The notes under the pieces: model-generated
What the model was told of the DNA's origin: nothing
Database searches by the model: none
Seen by the model: the letters and a program-made list of their open reading frames with translations, nothing else
Position numbers and translations under genes: made by a program
Part shown: piece after piece, positions 21,335 to 29,075 of the stretch
Numbering within the stretch: the first letter of the stretch is position 1
Layout of the letters: each line of letters starts with the position of its first letter
Assembly (NCBI RefSeq): GCF_009901955.1
Contig: NZ_WUTS01000001.1
Span: forward strand, 804,939-868,938
Direction of reading: 5' to 3'
Length of the DNA: 64,000 bases
From: Halomonas icarae
GTDB taxonomy: Bacteria; Pseudomonadota; Gammaproteobacteria; Pseudomonadales; Halomonadaceae

Positions 21335-22539
21335 GCTTCTGCCTGGGAGTGTCGGGTGCGCTGCACCGGTGTCTCGTTGATCCACCAGTGCAGTGCGGCG
21401 GCGGCGACCCCGAGCAGGATGGCCAGTTTCCAGACCACGTCGTAGTCACCCTGCAGGTCGTAGAGGAAACCACCCAGCCAGACGCCCATAAAGGAGCCAA
21501 GCTGGTGAAACAGGAAGACGATGCCGCCGAGCATGGAGAGGTGCTGAACGCCGAATACCGAGGCAACGATGCCATTGGTCAGCGGCACCGTGGAGAGCCA
21601 CAGCAGCCCCATGGCGATGCCGAAGGCGTAGGCGCTGGCCGGACTCAGCGGTGCCACCAGGAAGAGCGTGATGACCCCGGCCCGGCACAGGTAGAGCCAG
21701 CTGAGCAGCCGCGACTTGGAGTGCCGTCCACCGAGCCAGCCGGTGACATAGGTACCGAAGATGTTGAACAGGCCGATCAGCGCCAGTACCGTGCTGCCCA
21801 CCTGAACGGCGATGCCATTGTCGTAAAGATAGCCGGGCAGATGCACGCCAATAAAGACCACCTGAAAGCCGCAGACGAAGAAGCCCAGGCAGAGCAGCCA
21901 GAAGCCACGATGGTTGGCGGCTTCGTCGAGGGCCTCGCGCAGTGGCAGATCGTCGATGGAGGTTGGTGCGGGGCGGTCACGCAGCAGGGCACCCAGCGGC
22001 AGCAATAGAGTGCCGATGGCCGCCATGGCCAGCAGTGCCGAGGACCAGCCGAGCCACTCCAGCAGTCCCAGGGTGCCGGGCAACATGGCGAACTGCCCGA
22101 AGGAGCCTGCCGCGCTGACGATGCCCATGGCCATGCTGCGCTTCTCCGGCGCCACGGCGCGCCCCACCGCGCCGAGTACCACCGAGAAGGTGGTGCCGGA
22201 GAGACCCAGTCCGATCAGCACCCCGGCCGAGAGCGTCATGCCCAGCGCCGTCTCCGAGAGCCCCATGAACAGCAGTCCCAGGGCGTAGAGGGCGCCGCCC
22301 AGCACCACGACGCGTGCGGCGCCGTAGCGATCCGCCACGGCACCGGCGAAGGGCTGGGCGAGACCCCAAAGGAGGTTCTGGATGGCCAGGGCGAAGGCAA
22401 AGACGCCGCGTCCCCAGCCCAGCTCCGCGCTCATCGGCTCGAGGAAGAGGCCGAAGCCGTGGCGAAGACCCATGGCCAGGGTGACCACCAGGCTGCCGAG
22501 CACGAGGATCATAAGGGAGTGGCGGCGTAGCGTGTCCAT
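21331..22539 (-). CDS. Major facilitator superfamily transporter (OFA/NarK-like group)
   Basis: 402 residues, 12 predicted transmembrane helices. Family motifs: GRHGF-like LRHGFGLFLEPMS in helix 1, the loop 2-3 motif GAVADRYGAARVVVLGG, and a central cytoplasmic loop LLRDRPAPTS. Similar to oxalate/formate-antiporter-type and nitrate-type MFS proteins used for small organic anions, but the substrate is not readable. Its stop overlaps the following 41-codon frame. Confidence 0.85.
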   Translation of the reverse strand: MDTLRRHSLMILVLGSLVVTLAMGLRHGFGLFLEPMSAELGWGRGVFAFALAIQNLLWGLAQPFAGAVADRYGAARVVVLGGALYALGLLFMGLSETALGMTLSAGVLIGLGLSGTTFSVVLGAVGRAVAPEKRSMAMGIVSAAGSFGQFAMLPGTLGLLEWLGWSSALLAMAAIGTLLLPLGALLRDRPAPTSIDDLPLREALDEAANHRGFWLLCLGFFVCGFQVVFIGVHLPGYLYDNGIAVQVGSTVLALIGLFNIFGTYVTGWLGGRHSKSRLLSWLYLCRAGVITLFLVAPLSPASAYAFGIAMGLLWLSTVPLTNGIVASVFGVQHLSMLGGIVFLFHQLGSFMGVWLGGFLYDLQGDYDVVWKLAILLGVAAAALHWWINETPVQRTRHSQAEA

Positions 22540-22612
22540 GGCGGCGTCCGTTGATCTGGGTGGCAGTTTGCAGGCTAAAGGACGCTACTATGGCGCCTGG
22601 AGCCGGTTTTGG

Positions 22613-23134
22613 CTAGCGCTGCAGGGCGCGCTCCAGAGTCGCCAGCTGGCCCGGCACGAGAGCATCTTCCACGGCGGTGATGCGTAGCACATGGCCCGGG
22701 GCCGGGTCGGCGGGCCGGGCGATCAGCTTCCCCTCGTCCAGCAGCGCCCTATCCAGCCCTGTGAACTGGGCGAGCAGCGGCGGTGGTAGCGCATCGAGCA
22801 GCGACATCACCCGCGCCGGATCGCGGTTGGTCACCAGCTCGTACAGCGCCATTGCCTGGGTGCTCAGCTCGCTCGTGTCGGGTTCCGGTATCTCCTAGCC
22901 CGCCAGTTGACGCCGGACGATGGCTGCCAGCCGCTCCCGATCCTGGGCATCCTCCAAGGTGTGCAGTTGGCTGCGCAGCACGGCCCAGCGGACATCGCGC
23001 TGAGGCGGAGGTGGCGGGTGGCCGACGCTACCTCGATCCTCCCCGGTGGTGGCGTAGCGCAGCAGGTCGGTCAGGTCGTAATAGCCGCCAACGGCAATCA
23101 CGAAGCGGACTCGGTGGGCGGTATCCGGCTGCAT
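22613..23134 (-). pseudogene. Broken alpha/beta hydrolase gene with a hisC-like tail
   Basis: From about 23134 the frame reads hydrolase-like sequence (RFVIAVGGYYDLTDLLRYA) to an in-frame TAG at 22897-22895, then continues in the same frame with EIPEPDTSELSTQAMALYEL and DPARVMSLLDALPPPLLAQ, a pattern typical of alpha/beta hydrolases. After about 22751 it switches to RALLDEGKLIARPADPA and on to the stop at 22613, which is the tail of the hisC-like protein encoded at 26781-27887. So the gene has lost its 5' end, gained a stop and had its 3' end replaced. The hydrolase family call is from memory of the pattern. Confidence 0.7.
22622..22750. repeat. 129-bp direct repeat, left copy (hisC-like 3' segment)
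   Basis: Aligns without gaps to 26793-26921, with about 12 mismatches by my count. Same orientation. The two copies bracket the hydrolase remnant, DUF2182, DUF1326 and the STAND regulator. Confidence 0.9.
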
Positions 23135-23216
23135 GGCCGCCCCATCGCGTTGGCACCTCTTTTCAAGAATCGGCTCGTCTCCGTGAAGGCAGCCAGACGT
23201 GTTCGGCGGTGATATA

Positions 23217-23966
23217 TCAGGGAGTGAGACCAATTCCCACAAGCAGCACCCAGGCGCCATAGACCAGCAATGCCATGCCGAGCCCATCGGAGAGGCGTTT
23301 CCATGCGGGGACCATCTTTTCCAGCAAAAAGATCAACGTCAGCAGGGCCATCCATGTCAGGCTCATGACGCCGCCGACAAACATCAACGCCATCAGTGCC
23401 CAGCAGCATCCCGTGCAGTACAGGCCGAGGCGGATGCCGGCTCGAAGGGCACGTGCTCGGTGTGAGGGAAACCCCTCTAAAACGATGCCCATCGGGCTAC
23501 GACAACGGTGCAGACAGACGTGCTTCAGTGGTGTCCACTGGAAGGCGCCAGCCGCCATCAGCAGCAGGCCGGAGGGTACCGTGGCATTAATTGCTTGATC
23601 GGGCGTCAATAAGCCCAGCGAATGAAGAGCCCACTGAGTCATCGTCGCCAGGACAGAGTAGCCCACCCAGGCGAGCAGGTAGCCGAGCGCAAACAGGTAC
23701 GGCAGTGAAGCTCCTGTAGTTCTATGCGGCCGTGCAGCGGCAAACATCAAGATGCCTGGAGTTGCCCCGGGCAGCATCATGCCGACCATCATCACCATCC
23801 ACATGGTGAAGGTGGCCCAGGGCTGGAAGGGCATGGGGGCGTCCATGCCCGGCATGCCCCCTGCCATGCGCATTAGATACCACCAGCTCAATATGACGGC
23901 CAGGGCCAGGCAACCTGCCAGCAGGGTGCGGTCGTGGCGTAACGTCTGTAGGAACATGGCAGACAT
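23217..23966 (-). CDS. DUF2182 predicted metal-binding integral membrane protein
   Basis: 249 residues from ATG 23966, which has GAGAGGTG seven bases upstream (GTG 23975 is the in-frame alternative). About six transmembrane helices; Met-rich helix TMWMVMMVGMMLPG, the loop HVCLHRCRSP and the helix start LYCTGCCWALMALMF carry the conserved Met/Cys/His residues after which the family was named metal-binding. The biochemical role is unknown. It follows DUF1326 by 21 bases; the two domains often occur together, suggesting a joint function. Confidence 0.85.
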   Translation of the reverse strand: MSAMFLQTLRHDRTLLAGCLALAVILSWWYLMRMAGGMPGMDAPMPFQPWATFTMWMVMMVGMMLPGATPGILMFAAARPHRTTGASLPYLFALGYLLAWVGYSVLATMTQWALHSLGLLTPDQAINATVPSGLLLMAAGAFQWTPLKHVCLHRCRSPMGIVLEGFPSHRARALRAGIRLGLYCTGCCWALMALMFVGGVMSLTWMALLTLIFLLEKMVPAWKRLSDGLGMALLVYGAWVLLVGIGLTP

Positions 23967-23987
23967 ATTGCGCACCTCTCGTTATCT

Positions 23988-24593
23988 TCATGCTGCTTGA
24001 TACTGGAAAGGGGAGTAGAAGGCGAAGCGTCCGCCGAAGCTCCAGTCTAGTCCGTAGCCGCTGTGAGACACGTTCTCCGACTGAGCCACCGTCCCGGTGT
24101 TGCCTGGTGCGACCGCAACAGGGTGGCCACTGATGGTGACTTGCCCTTCGTTCTGCCCTGAGATGGCATTCAACGAGGCCCTGGCGGTTTCACCCACCTC
24201 GAGTCGGTGATGCCGGTTCTCGATGTCATAGCGCATCGGCGTTGACTCGACACCGAGGATTTCGCCGACGAAGCCAGCCAAGGTGGCGGGATGCCCCCCG
24301 GCATTGCCGCCGAAGATTGTTTTAAGAGCGTCGTGCTGTTGCTGACTGGCGTTGGCATCGATATAGACCACCACCTTCCAGCCTCCCGCGGTCATGTTGC
24401 CTGGGGCATGCAGGGCCATGGCAAGGTTCAGACCGTCCAGGTGGATGTTGCCCATACTTCCTCGGTCGATATGCCATGCTACGAGCGCATCGCAGGTGCC
24501 CTCAGTGGGATCTCCAGCGAATAAGCAAGGACATGCCCCCTTGCAGGTACAAGCTTCGAAGTAGGTACCCTCGACTTGCCATTGTACGGTCAT
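23988..24593 (-). CDS. DUF1326 domain protein
   Basis: 201 residues, soluble, no signal peptide. The N-terminal cysteine motif CTCKGACPC (residues about 16-24) is the family hallmark and looks like a metal or redox centre; the rest is predicted beta-rich (GGWKVVVYIDANAS, THE-less C-terminus YGLDWSFGGRFAFY). Function unknown. Excellent RBS GAGGAGGC. First gene of a two-gene operon with DUF2182 and divergent from the STAND regulator across 224 bases. Confidence 0.88.
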   Translation of the reverse strand: MTVQWQVEGTYFEACTCKGACPCLFAGDPTEGTCDALVAWHIDRGSMGNIHLDGLNLAMALHAPGNMTAGGWKVVVYIDANASQQQHDALKTIFGGNAGGHPATLAGFVGEILGVESTPMRYDIENRHHRLEVGETARASLNAISGQNEGQVTISGHPVAVAPGNTGTVAQSENVSHSGYGLDWSFGGRFAFYSPFQYQAA

Positions 24594-24817
24594 GATGAAG
24601 CCTCCTCATTTGTCTTTGACAGCGAGTGAATGGGACGTGGAGACATCTGTCCTGCACGATCCTGCTGTTGTTCACATACTGCCTCCTTTACATATAGCGC
24701 GTTGTCGGGCACCGATCCCGAGGAAGCGATGAGGATTGCATGAGGAGTATTATCGAGGCGACGGCGTTGTGAGTGTGGACTAGTCTGAAGGTGCCTCTCG
24801 GAAATCGGGATGAATCA

Positions 24818-26773
24818 ATGGCAGGCCTGAAACGAATGTTGCCGGGCATTGCCGATGTGCTGGCAGGCCGCGGCGCAGAATTGGAACAGCTGGCGACCCT
24901 GCTGGACGAGATGGGGCCGGCAGTGATGTGGGTCCATGGGGTGGCGGGTATAGGCAAGAGTGCGCTGGTGGGGCAGTTTCTGCATGATGCCGAGCAACGC
25001 GGGGCTCAGTGCCTACTGCTGGAGGGAGGCGGTATTGAGCCCACACCAGAAGGGTTTATGGCTGCCCTGGGTGAAGCCACACACATTCGCCTCGAAACAC
25101 CCCATGACTTGGCGGTGCTGCGGGGCGGTCAGCAGCGCCAACGGTTGATTATCGCCGTTGACGGCGTCGAGGCCTTACGACTGCTGGATACCTGGCTTCG
25201 CTCTTCGCTGGTGCCGCACTTGCCCGAGGGAGCGAAACTGTTGCTCAGTGGTCGTCATCGGCCGACGGCGAACTGGTACCGTGGTTCTGTGGGGCCCGCT
25301 GTTCGAGTGCTCACGATGGCCCCGCTGGCACTGCCAGACGCCATGCAGTTACTGGAAAGGCAGGGGCTTTCCAGTGCTCAGGCCACAGTCTTGGCTCCTC
25401 GGCTGCACGGTAACCCGCTTGCGATCCAGCTGGCAGCCACTACCTTGCCTGCCCGCCCTGGCTACCGGCTGATCGAAGCCTCCCTGCAGCACGTCATGGA
25501 CACCCTGACCGAGCTATATCTGACGGACATCACGGATCCGCTTCAGCGGCGCCTGCTTGAGGGGGCCTGTGTGGTGCGTCGTATCACCGAACCGCTGCTC
25601 GGGGCCATGATTCCCGACGTTTCATCCGCTGATGCCTATGCTCGACTGCGCACGTTTGACCTCGTCGAGTCCTTGCCCGATGGACTGGTGTTGCATGCTA
25701 TGGTGCGCGAGGCGCTTGAGCGAAGTTTTGTTGCCCGGGATCCGGAGCACCACCTGCAGTACCGCCAACGTGCCTGGCAGGCCTTGGTGCGGCAGGTGAC
25801 CGGTTCTGGGCGAGCAGAGCTGTGGCGCTACACAGCCGATCTGCTCTATCTGGTCGAGAACCCCATCGTCCGCGAGGCATTTTTCCCCTCTGACCACTCC
25901 GAGCTGGCGGCCGAGCCAGTACAGCCGGAGGAAGTGGCCAGCGTGCAGGCCATTGTCTATCGACATGAGGGTCCTGAGGGCGCCCAGGCATTGTGGCGAT
26001 GGTGGCAGGCGATGCCCGAGGCCTTCTTCATCGTGCGCGATGTCGATGGTAGCTGCGAGGGCGTGTGTTGCCGCTTCGACCCCCGCCTGGCGCCCCCCGG
26101 TGCTCTTGCCGAGGATCCTGTCGTCGCGGCCTGGTGGAGGGACCTTGAGGCTTCACCTGTGCCCGATGGGCAGCGGGTGCTATTTATTCGCCGCTGGCTG
26201 GGACGCGCCGACGGTGAACGCCCGGGCGAGGTCCAGGCCGCCATCTGGTTGGCCCTCAAGCGGGATTATATGGAGATGCGTCCGGCGCTGCGTCGCGTCT
26301 ATCTGGTACTGGCCGACCCCGCCCCATATGCGGCGGTCGCCGAGACGCTAGGCTTTCGGCCTCTGCCGGATTGCAGCGTAACCTTGGACGGTGTCGAACA
26401 CACCTCTGTGGTACTCGATTTCGGGCCGCGCTCGGTGGACGGCTGGTTGGCTCGGCTGGCCGCCGCAGAGCTGGTGCTGGAAGGCGACACGGAGTGGCTG
26501 GATCGACAGGCGCGCGAGCTGATCCTTCATGACCGACGCATTGCCCTTACCCCGCTGGAATTCGGTGTGCTCTCTTATCTGTTGGATCGTGATGGCGAAG
26601 CAGTGTCTCGGGAACAGCTGCTCAAGGAGGTATGGCAGAGCGACTATATGGGCTGGAGCAACAAGGTAGATGCCGTGATGGTGGGGCTGCGGCGCAAGCT
26701 GGGAGACGAGTCTGGTTGCATCAAGGCAGTAACCGGGGTCGGCTATCGTTATCGTCGTGCCGACCCTGGCTAG
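24818..26773 (+). CDS. STAND-type ATPase with GNAT-like middle and OmpR-type winged-helix DNA-binding domain
   Basis: 651 residues from ATG 24818 (GTG 24773 is an alternative without RBS). Residues 15-330: NTPase with Walker A GVAGIGKS (Lys47), Walker B LIIAVDGVE, sensor LLSGRHR and the STAND GxP motif LHGNPLAIQLA. Residues about 370-550: GNAT-like pattern (AFFIVRDVDGSCEGVCCRFD, ALRRVYLVL, AETLGFRPL). Residues about 566-648: winged helix (ALTPLEFGVLSYLL, NKVDAVMVGLRRKL, VTGVGYRYR) as in OmpR/PhoB. Probable ligand- and ATP-gated transcription factor; the adjacent divergent DUF1326-DUF2182 operon is its most likely target (inference). Confidence 0.75.
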   Translation: MAGLKRMLPGIADVLAGRGAELEQLATLLDEMGPAVMWVHGVAGIGKSALVGQFLHDAEQRGAQCLLLEGGGIEPTPEGFMAALGEATHIRLETPHDLAVLRGGQQRQRLIIAVDGVEALRLLDTWLRSSLVPHLPEGAKLLLSGRHRPTANWYRGSVGPAVRVLTMAPLALPDAMQLLERQGLSSAQATVLAPRLHGNPLAIQLAATTLPARPGYRLIEASLQHVMDTLTELYLTDITDPLQRRLLEGACVVRRITEPLLGAMIPDVSSADAYARLRTFDLVESLPDGLVLHAMVREALERSFVARDPEHHLQYRQRAWQALVRQVTGSGRAELWRYTADLLYLVENPIVREAFFPSDHSELAAEPVQPEEVASVQAIVYRHEGPEGAQALWRWWQAMPEAFFIVRDVDGSCEGVCCRFDPRLAPPGALAEDPVVAAWWRDLEASPVPDGQRVLFIRRWLGRADGERPGEVQAAIWLALKRDYMEMRPALRRVYLVLADPAPYAAVAETLGFRPLPDCSVTLDGVEHTSVVLDFGPRSVDGWLARLAAAELVLEGDTEWLDRQARELILHDRRIALTPLEFGVLSYLLDRDGEAVSREQLLKEVWQSDYMGWSNKVDAVMVGLRRKLGDESGCIKAVTGVGYRYRRADPG

Positions 26774-26780
26774 TTTCGTC

Positions 26781-27887
26781 TCACTCCTCCTTCAGGGCGC
26801 GCTCCAAGGGCGCCAGCCGGCCCGGCACGAGAGCATCTTCCACGGCGGTGATGCGCAGCACATGGCCCAAGGCCGGGTCGGCGGGTCGAGCGATCAGCTT
26901 GCCCTCGTCGAGCAGCGCCCTGTGCACCTCGCCGGCGAGCTCCGCGGTCGGCATGCGTACGCCGACGAAGTTGGTGGCGCTGGGCAGCACATCGGCGCCC
27001 AGTTCGCGCAGGTGGGCTGCCAGGCGCTCACGACGCTCCCTCACCGCCTCCACGTGGACTGCGACCTCGTCAGGCGCGTCCAGCACTGTTTCGGCGGCGG
27101 CCTGGCTGAGTGTCGACACCGCATAGTGGATGCGGACCTTCATCATCACCGCCAGGGTCTTCGGCTCGGCGATGGCGTAGCCAACGCGTAGCCCAGCGAG
27201 GCCATGGGCCTTGGAGAGGGTGCGCAGGCGCACCACGCCGGGCAGCACCCGACGGCCGAACTCGCCGTCGGCATCCTCGCGGAAGTCGTGATAGGCCTCG
27301 TCGAGCAGCAGCCAGCAGTCGTCGGGCAGAGAGCGGCGCAGGGCCAGCACATCATCGTCGGTATGCAGGTGGCTGCCGGGGTTGTCCGGGTTGGCCAGAT
27401 AGACCAGCCGTGCGCGGGTCTCCCTGGCCGTCCGCGCCAGGGCGTCCAAGTCGGGGGCGAGTCGTCCCGGCGCCTCGTCGTAGGCGACTTCCTCCACGCG
27501 ACAGCCGTGACCGCGTGCGAAGTAGGCGAAGGTGGGGTAGGTGCCCCGGGTGGCGACGACCGTCTCGCCGGGGGAGGTGACGGCGCGCAGCGTCAGGGCG
27601 AGCAGGCTGTCGGCCCCGGCGTCCACCAGCATCGCCTCCAGCGCAATCCCCTTCTGGTCGGTCAGGCGCTGACGGATGCCCATTGCCTCGGCATCGCCGT
27701 AGCTGTAGACATGCTCCGCCAGGGCATCGCCGAAGCGCTCGCGCAGGGCGCGGTGGGGCATGTCGAGCCCCTCGTTGGAGCCCAATTGATGGGGGATTTC
27801 GCGCCCCAGGCGGCGCTCCAGCACGCGCACGCCGGGAAAGGGGTTGTGGGGGCCGTCACCGGTCAGATGGTCGGGGAAGCGGGGCAT
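26781..27887 (-). CDS. Class I/II PLP aminotransferase, histidinol-phosphate aminotransferase-like
   Basis: 368 residues from ATG 27887 (GGAGACC upstream; the frame is open further but without RBS). Fold type I motifs: LVYLANPDNPGSHLHTDDD, LLLDEAYHDF and the PLP-binding Lys in TLSKAHGLAGLRVGYA. Best matched to the HisC family (transfer of an amino group from Glu to imidazole-acetol phosphate), though no his genes are nearby; a role with aromatic amino acids is possible. Ends 7 bases from the convergent STAND gene. Its 3' end is duplicated at 22.6 kb. Confidence 0.82.
   Translation of the reverse strand: MPRFPDHLTGDGPHNPFPGVRVLERRLGREIPHQLGSNEGLDMPHRALRERFGDALAEHVYSYGDAEAMGIRQRLTDQKGIALEAMLVDAGADSLLALTLRAVTSPGETVVATRGTYPTFAYFARGHGCRVEEVAYDEAPGRLAPDLDALARTARETRARLVYLANPDNPGSHLHTDDDVLALRRSLPDDCWLLLDEAYHDFREDADGEFGRRVLPGVVRLRTLSKAHGLAGLRVGYAIAEPKTLAVMMKVRIHYAVSTLSQAAAETVLDAPDEVAVHVEAVRERRERLAAHLRELGADVLPSATNFVGVRMPTAELAGEVHRALLDEGKLIARPADPALGHVLRITAVEDALVPGRLAPLERALKEE
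26793..26921. repeat. 129-bp direct repeat, right copy (in the intact hisC-like gene)
   Basis: Part of the coding sequence of the hisC-like gene (its last 45 or so codons); the left copy is 22622-22750. Start-to-start distance is 4171 bp. Confidence 0.9.
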
Positions 27888-27961
27888 ATCGGTCTCCAGT
27901 CGCTGATGCCAGTCATCGTTCACCCTATCAGGGTTTGACGCTGAGTTGGCCCGCCGGTGGG

Positions 27962-28306
27962 CTACTCCTTGGGCATATTGCGGGTGCCCGCCACGCCTCG
28001 CAGGCACCGACGCAGCGCCGCCTTGCCCATCATATGGGCGCTGACCGGGGCGGTGGCGAACAAAAATATGGTCACCAGGGCCTCCTGCACCGAGACGCCA
28101 TCTTGCTGGTGGCTAAAGAAGAGCAGCGAGCCGATCAGCGTGCAACCGACGCCCAGGGTGCTGGCCTTGGTGGGGCCATGCAGGCGGGTGTAGAAGTCGG
28201 GGAGCTTGGCCAGCCCCCAGGAGCCGATCAGCGCCACTACCGCGCCCACCAACAGGAAGAGGGCGATGACCAGCTGCATGATCCAGGACATGTCGAGGCT
28301 GTTCAT
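27962..28306 (-). CDS. mrpG: Mrp Na+/H+ antiporter subunit G
   Basis: 114 residues, three transmembrane helices. MrpG signature SWGLAKLPDFYTRLHGPTKA followed by TLGVGCTLIGSLLF. Last subunit gene of the leftward Mrp operon; its start overlaps the mrpF stop by four bases. A short GC-rich inverted repeat (GCCC/GGGC around 27950) lies after the stop and may attenuate transcription into the hisC-like gene. Confidence 0.92.
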   Translation of the reverse strand: MNSLDMSWIMQLVIALFLLVGAVVALIGSWGLAKLPDFYTRLHGPTKASTLGVGCTLIGSLLFFSHQQDGVSVQEALVTIFLFATAPVSAHMMGKAALRRCLRGVAGTRNMPKE

Positions 28307-28572
28307 TCGATGACATCCCCCCGCAGCAGATACTTGCTCATGGCTACGGTGCCGACGAAGCCCATCAGCGCGATCAGCAGGGCTAGCTCGAACAGCACTC
28401 CGAGTCCCATCTGGATGTCGGCCAGCACGATCAGGGCGATGCTGTTGATCATCAGGGTGTCCAGCGCCAGGATGCGATCGACGATATCCGGGCCTGCGGC
28501 CAGGCGGTAGAGGTTGAGCAGCGCGGCGATGGCGAACAGTGTCATCGCGATGGGAATCACCAGAGCAATCAT
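28303..28572 (-). CDS. mrpF: Mrp Na+/H+ antiporter subunit F
   Basis: 89 residues, three helices, with the conserved GPDIVDRILALDTLMIN stretch (Asp in the second helix region implicated in function of the family) and GFVGTVAMSKYLLRGDVIE end. Four-base overlaps on both sides bind it into the operon. Part of the hetero-oligomeric antiporter that expels Na+ in exchange for protons, important for salt and alkaline pH tolerance. Confidence 0.93.
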   Translation of the reverse strand: MIALVIPIAMTLFAIAALLNLYRLAAGPDIVDRILALDTLMINSIALIVLADIQMGLGVLFELALLIALMGFVGTVAMSKYLLRGDVIE

Positions 28573-29075
28573 CGGAAGATCTCCTGCAGCGGGCGCTCGT
28601 AACGGCGGTGTATCTCCTCGATGGCATCGGCCTCGTTCTCCAGGTGCAGGGCGTGCACCAGCAGAGTGTTGGCCTCGGCGTCATGGTGGAGCGAGACGGT
28701 ACCGGGAGTCAGCGAGATGGTGCTGGCCAGGATGGTGATGGCGAAGTCATCGTCCAGGGCCAGCGGGTAGATGAAGAAGGCCGGCTTGAGATGCCGGGCG
28801 GGGCGCAGGATGCGTAGCGCCACTACCAGGTTGGAGCGCAGGATGTCCAGCAGCAGCACCAGCAGGTAGCGAAGCAGCGGCAATGGCCGCCGGATCCTCG
28901 CCTCCTCGGCCCAGAAGCCGTGGGTCACCATCGGGATGGCCACGCCCAGGGCCAGTCCCAGCAGTGCGTTGGCCATGCTGACGTCATTGACCATCAGCAG
29001 CCAGAGCAGCGCCAAAAACAGCGAGAACAGCGGGTGTGGCAGCCAGAATCGCCACGCGCGGATCGAGGGCATCAT
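28569..29075 (-). CDS. mrpE: Mrp Na+/H+ antiporter subunit E
   Basis: 168 residues, two to four helices near the N-terminus and a soluble C-terminal part. Family blocks: HPLFSLFLALLWLLMVND, LRSNLVVALRILRP and the TPGTVSLHHDAEANTLLVHAL segment. Four-base overlap with mrpD upstream and mrpF downstream. Confidence 0.92.
   Translation of the reverse strand: MMPSIRAWRFWLPHPLFSLFLALLWLLMVNDVSMANALLGLALGVAIPMVTHGFWAEEARIRRPLPLLRYLLVLLLDILRSNLVVALRILRPARHLKPAFFIYPLALDDDFAITILASTISLTPGTVSLHHDAEANTLLVHALHLENEADAIEEIHRRYERPLQEIFR

Noticed and set aside
24502..24675. 57-codon GTG ORF with a perfect AGGAGG upstream, in the DUF1326 leader on the minus strand
   Set aside because: It overlaps DUF1326 in another frame for about 90 bases, has no recognisable product, and ATG-TGA lies next to it. 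A leader role is possible, but sequence gives no further support.
20443..27887. Insertion sequence or prophage in the rearranged region
   Set aside because: No transposase, integrase or terminal inverted repeats were found; only the 129-bp direct repeats and gene remnants support past rearrangement.
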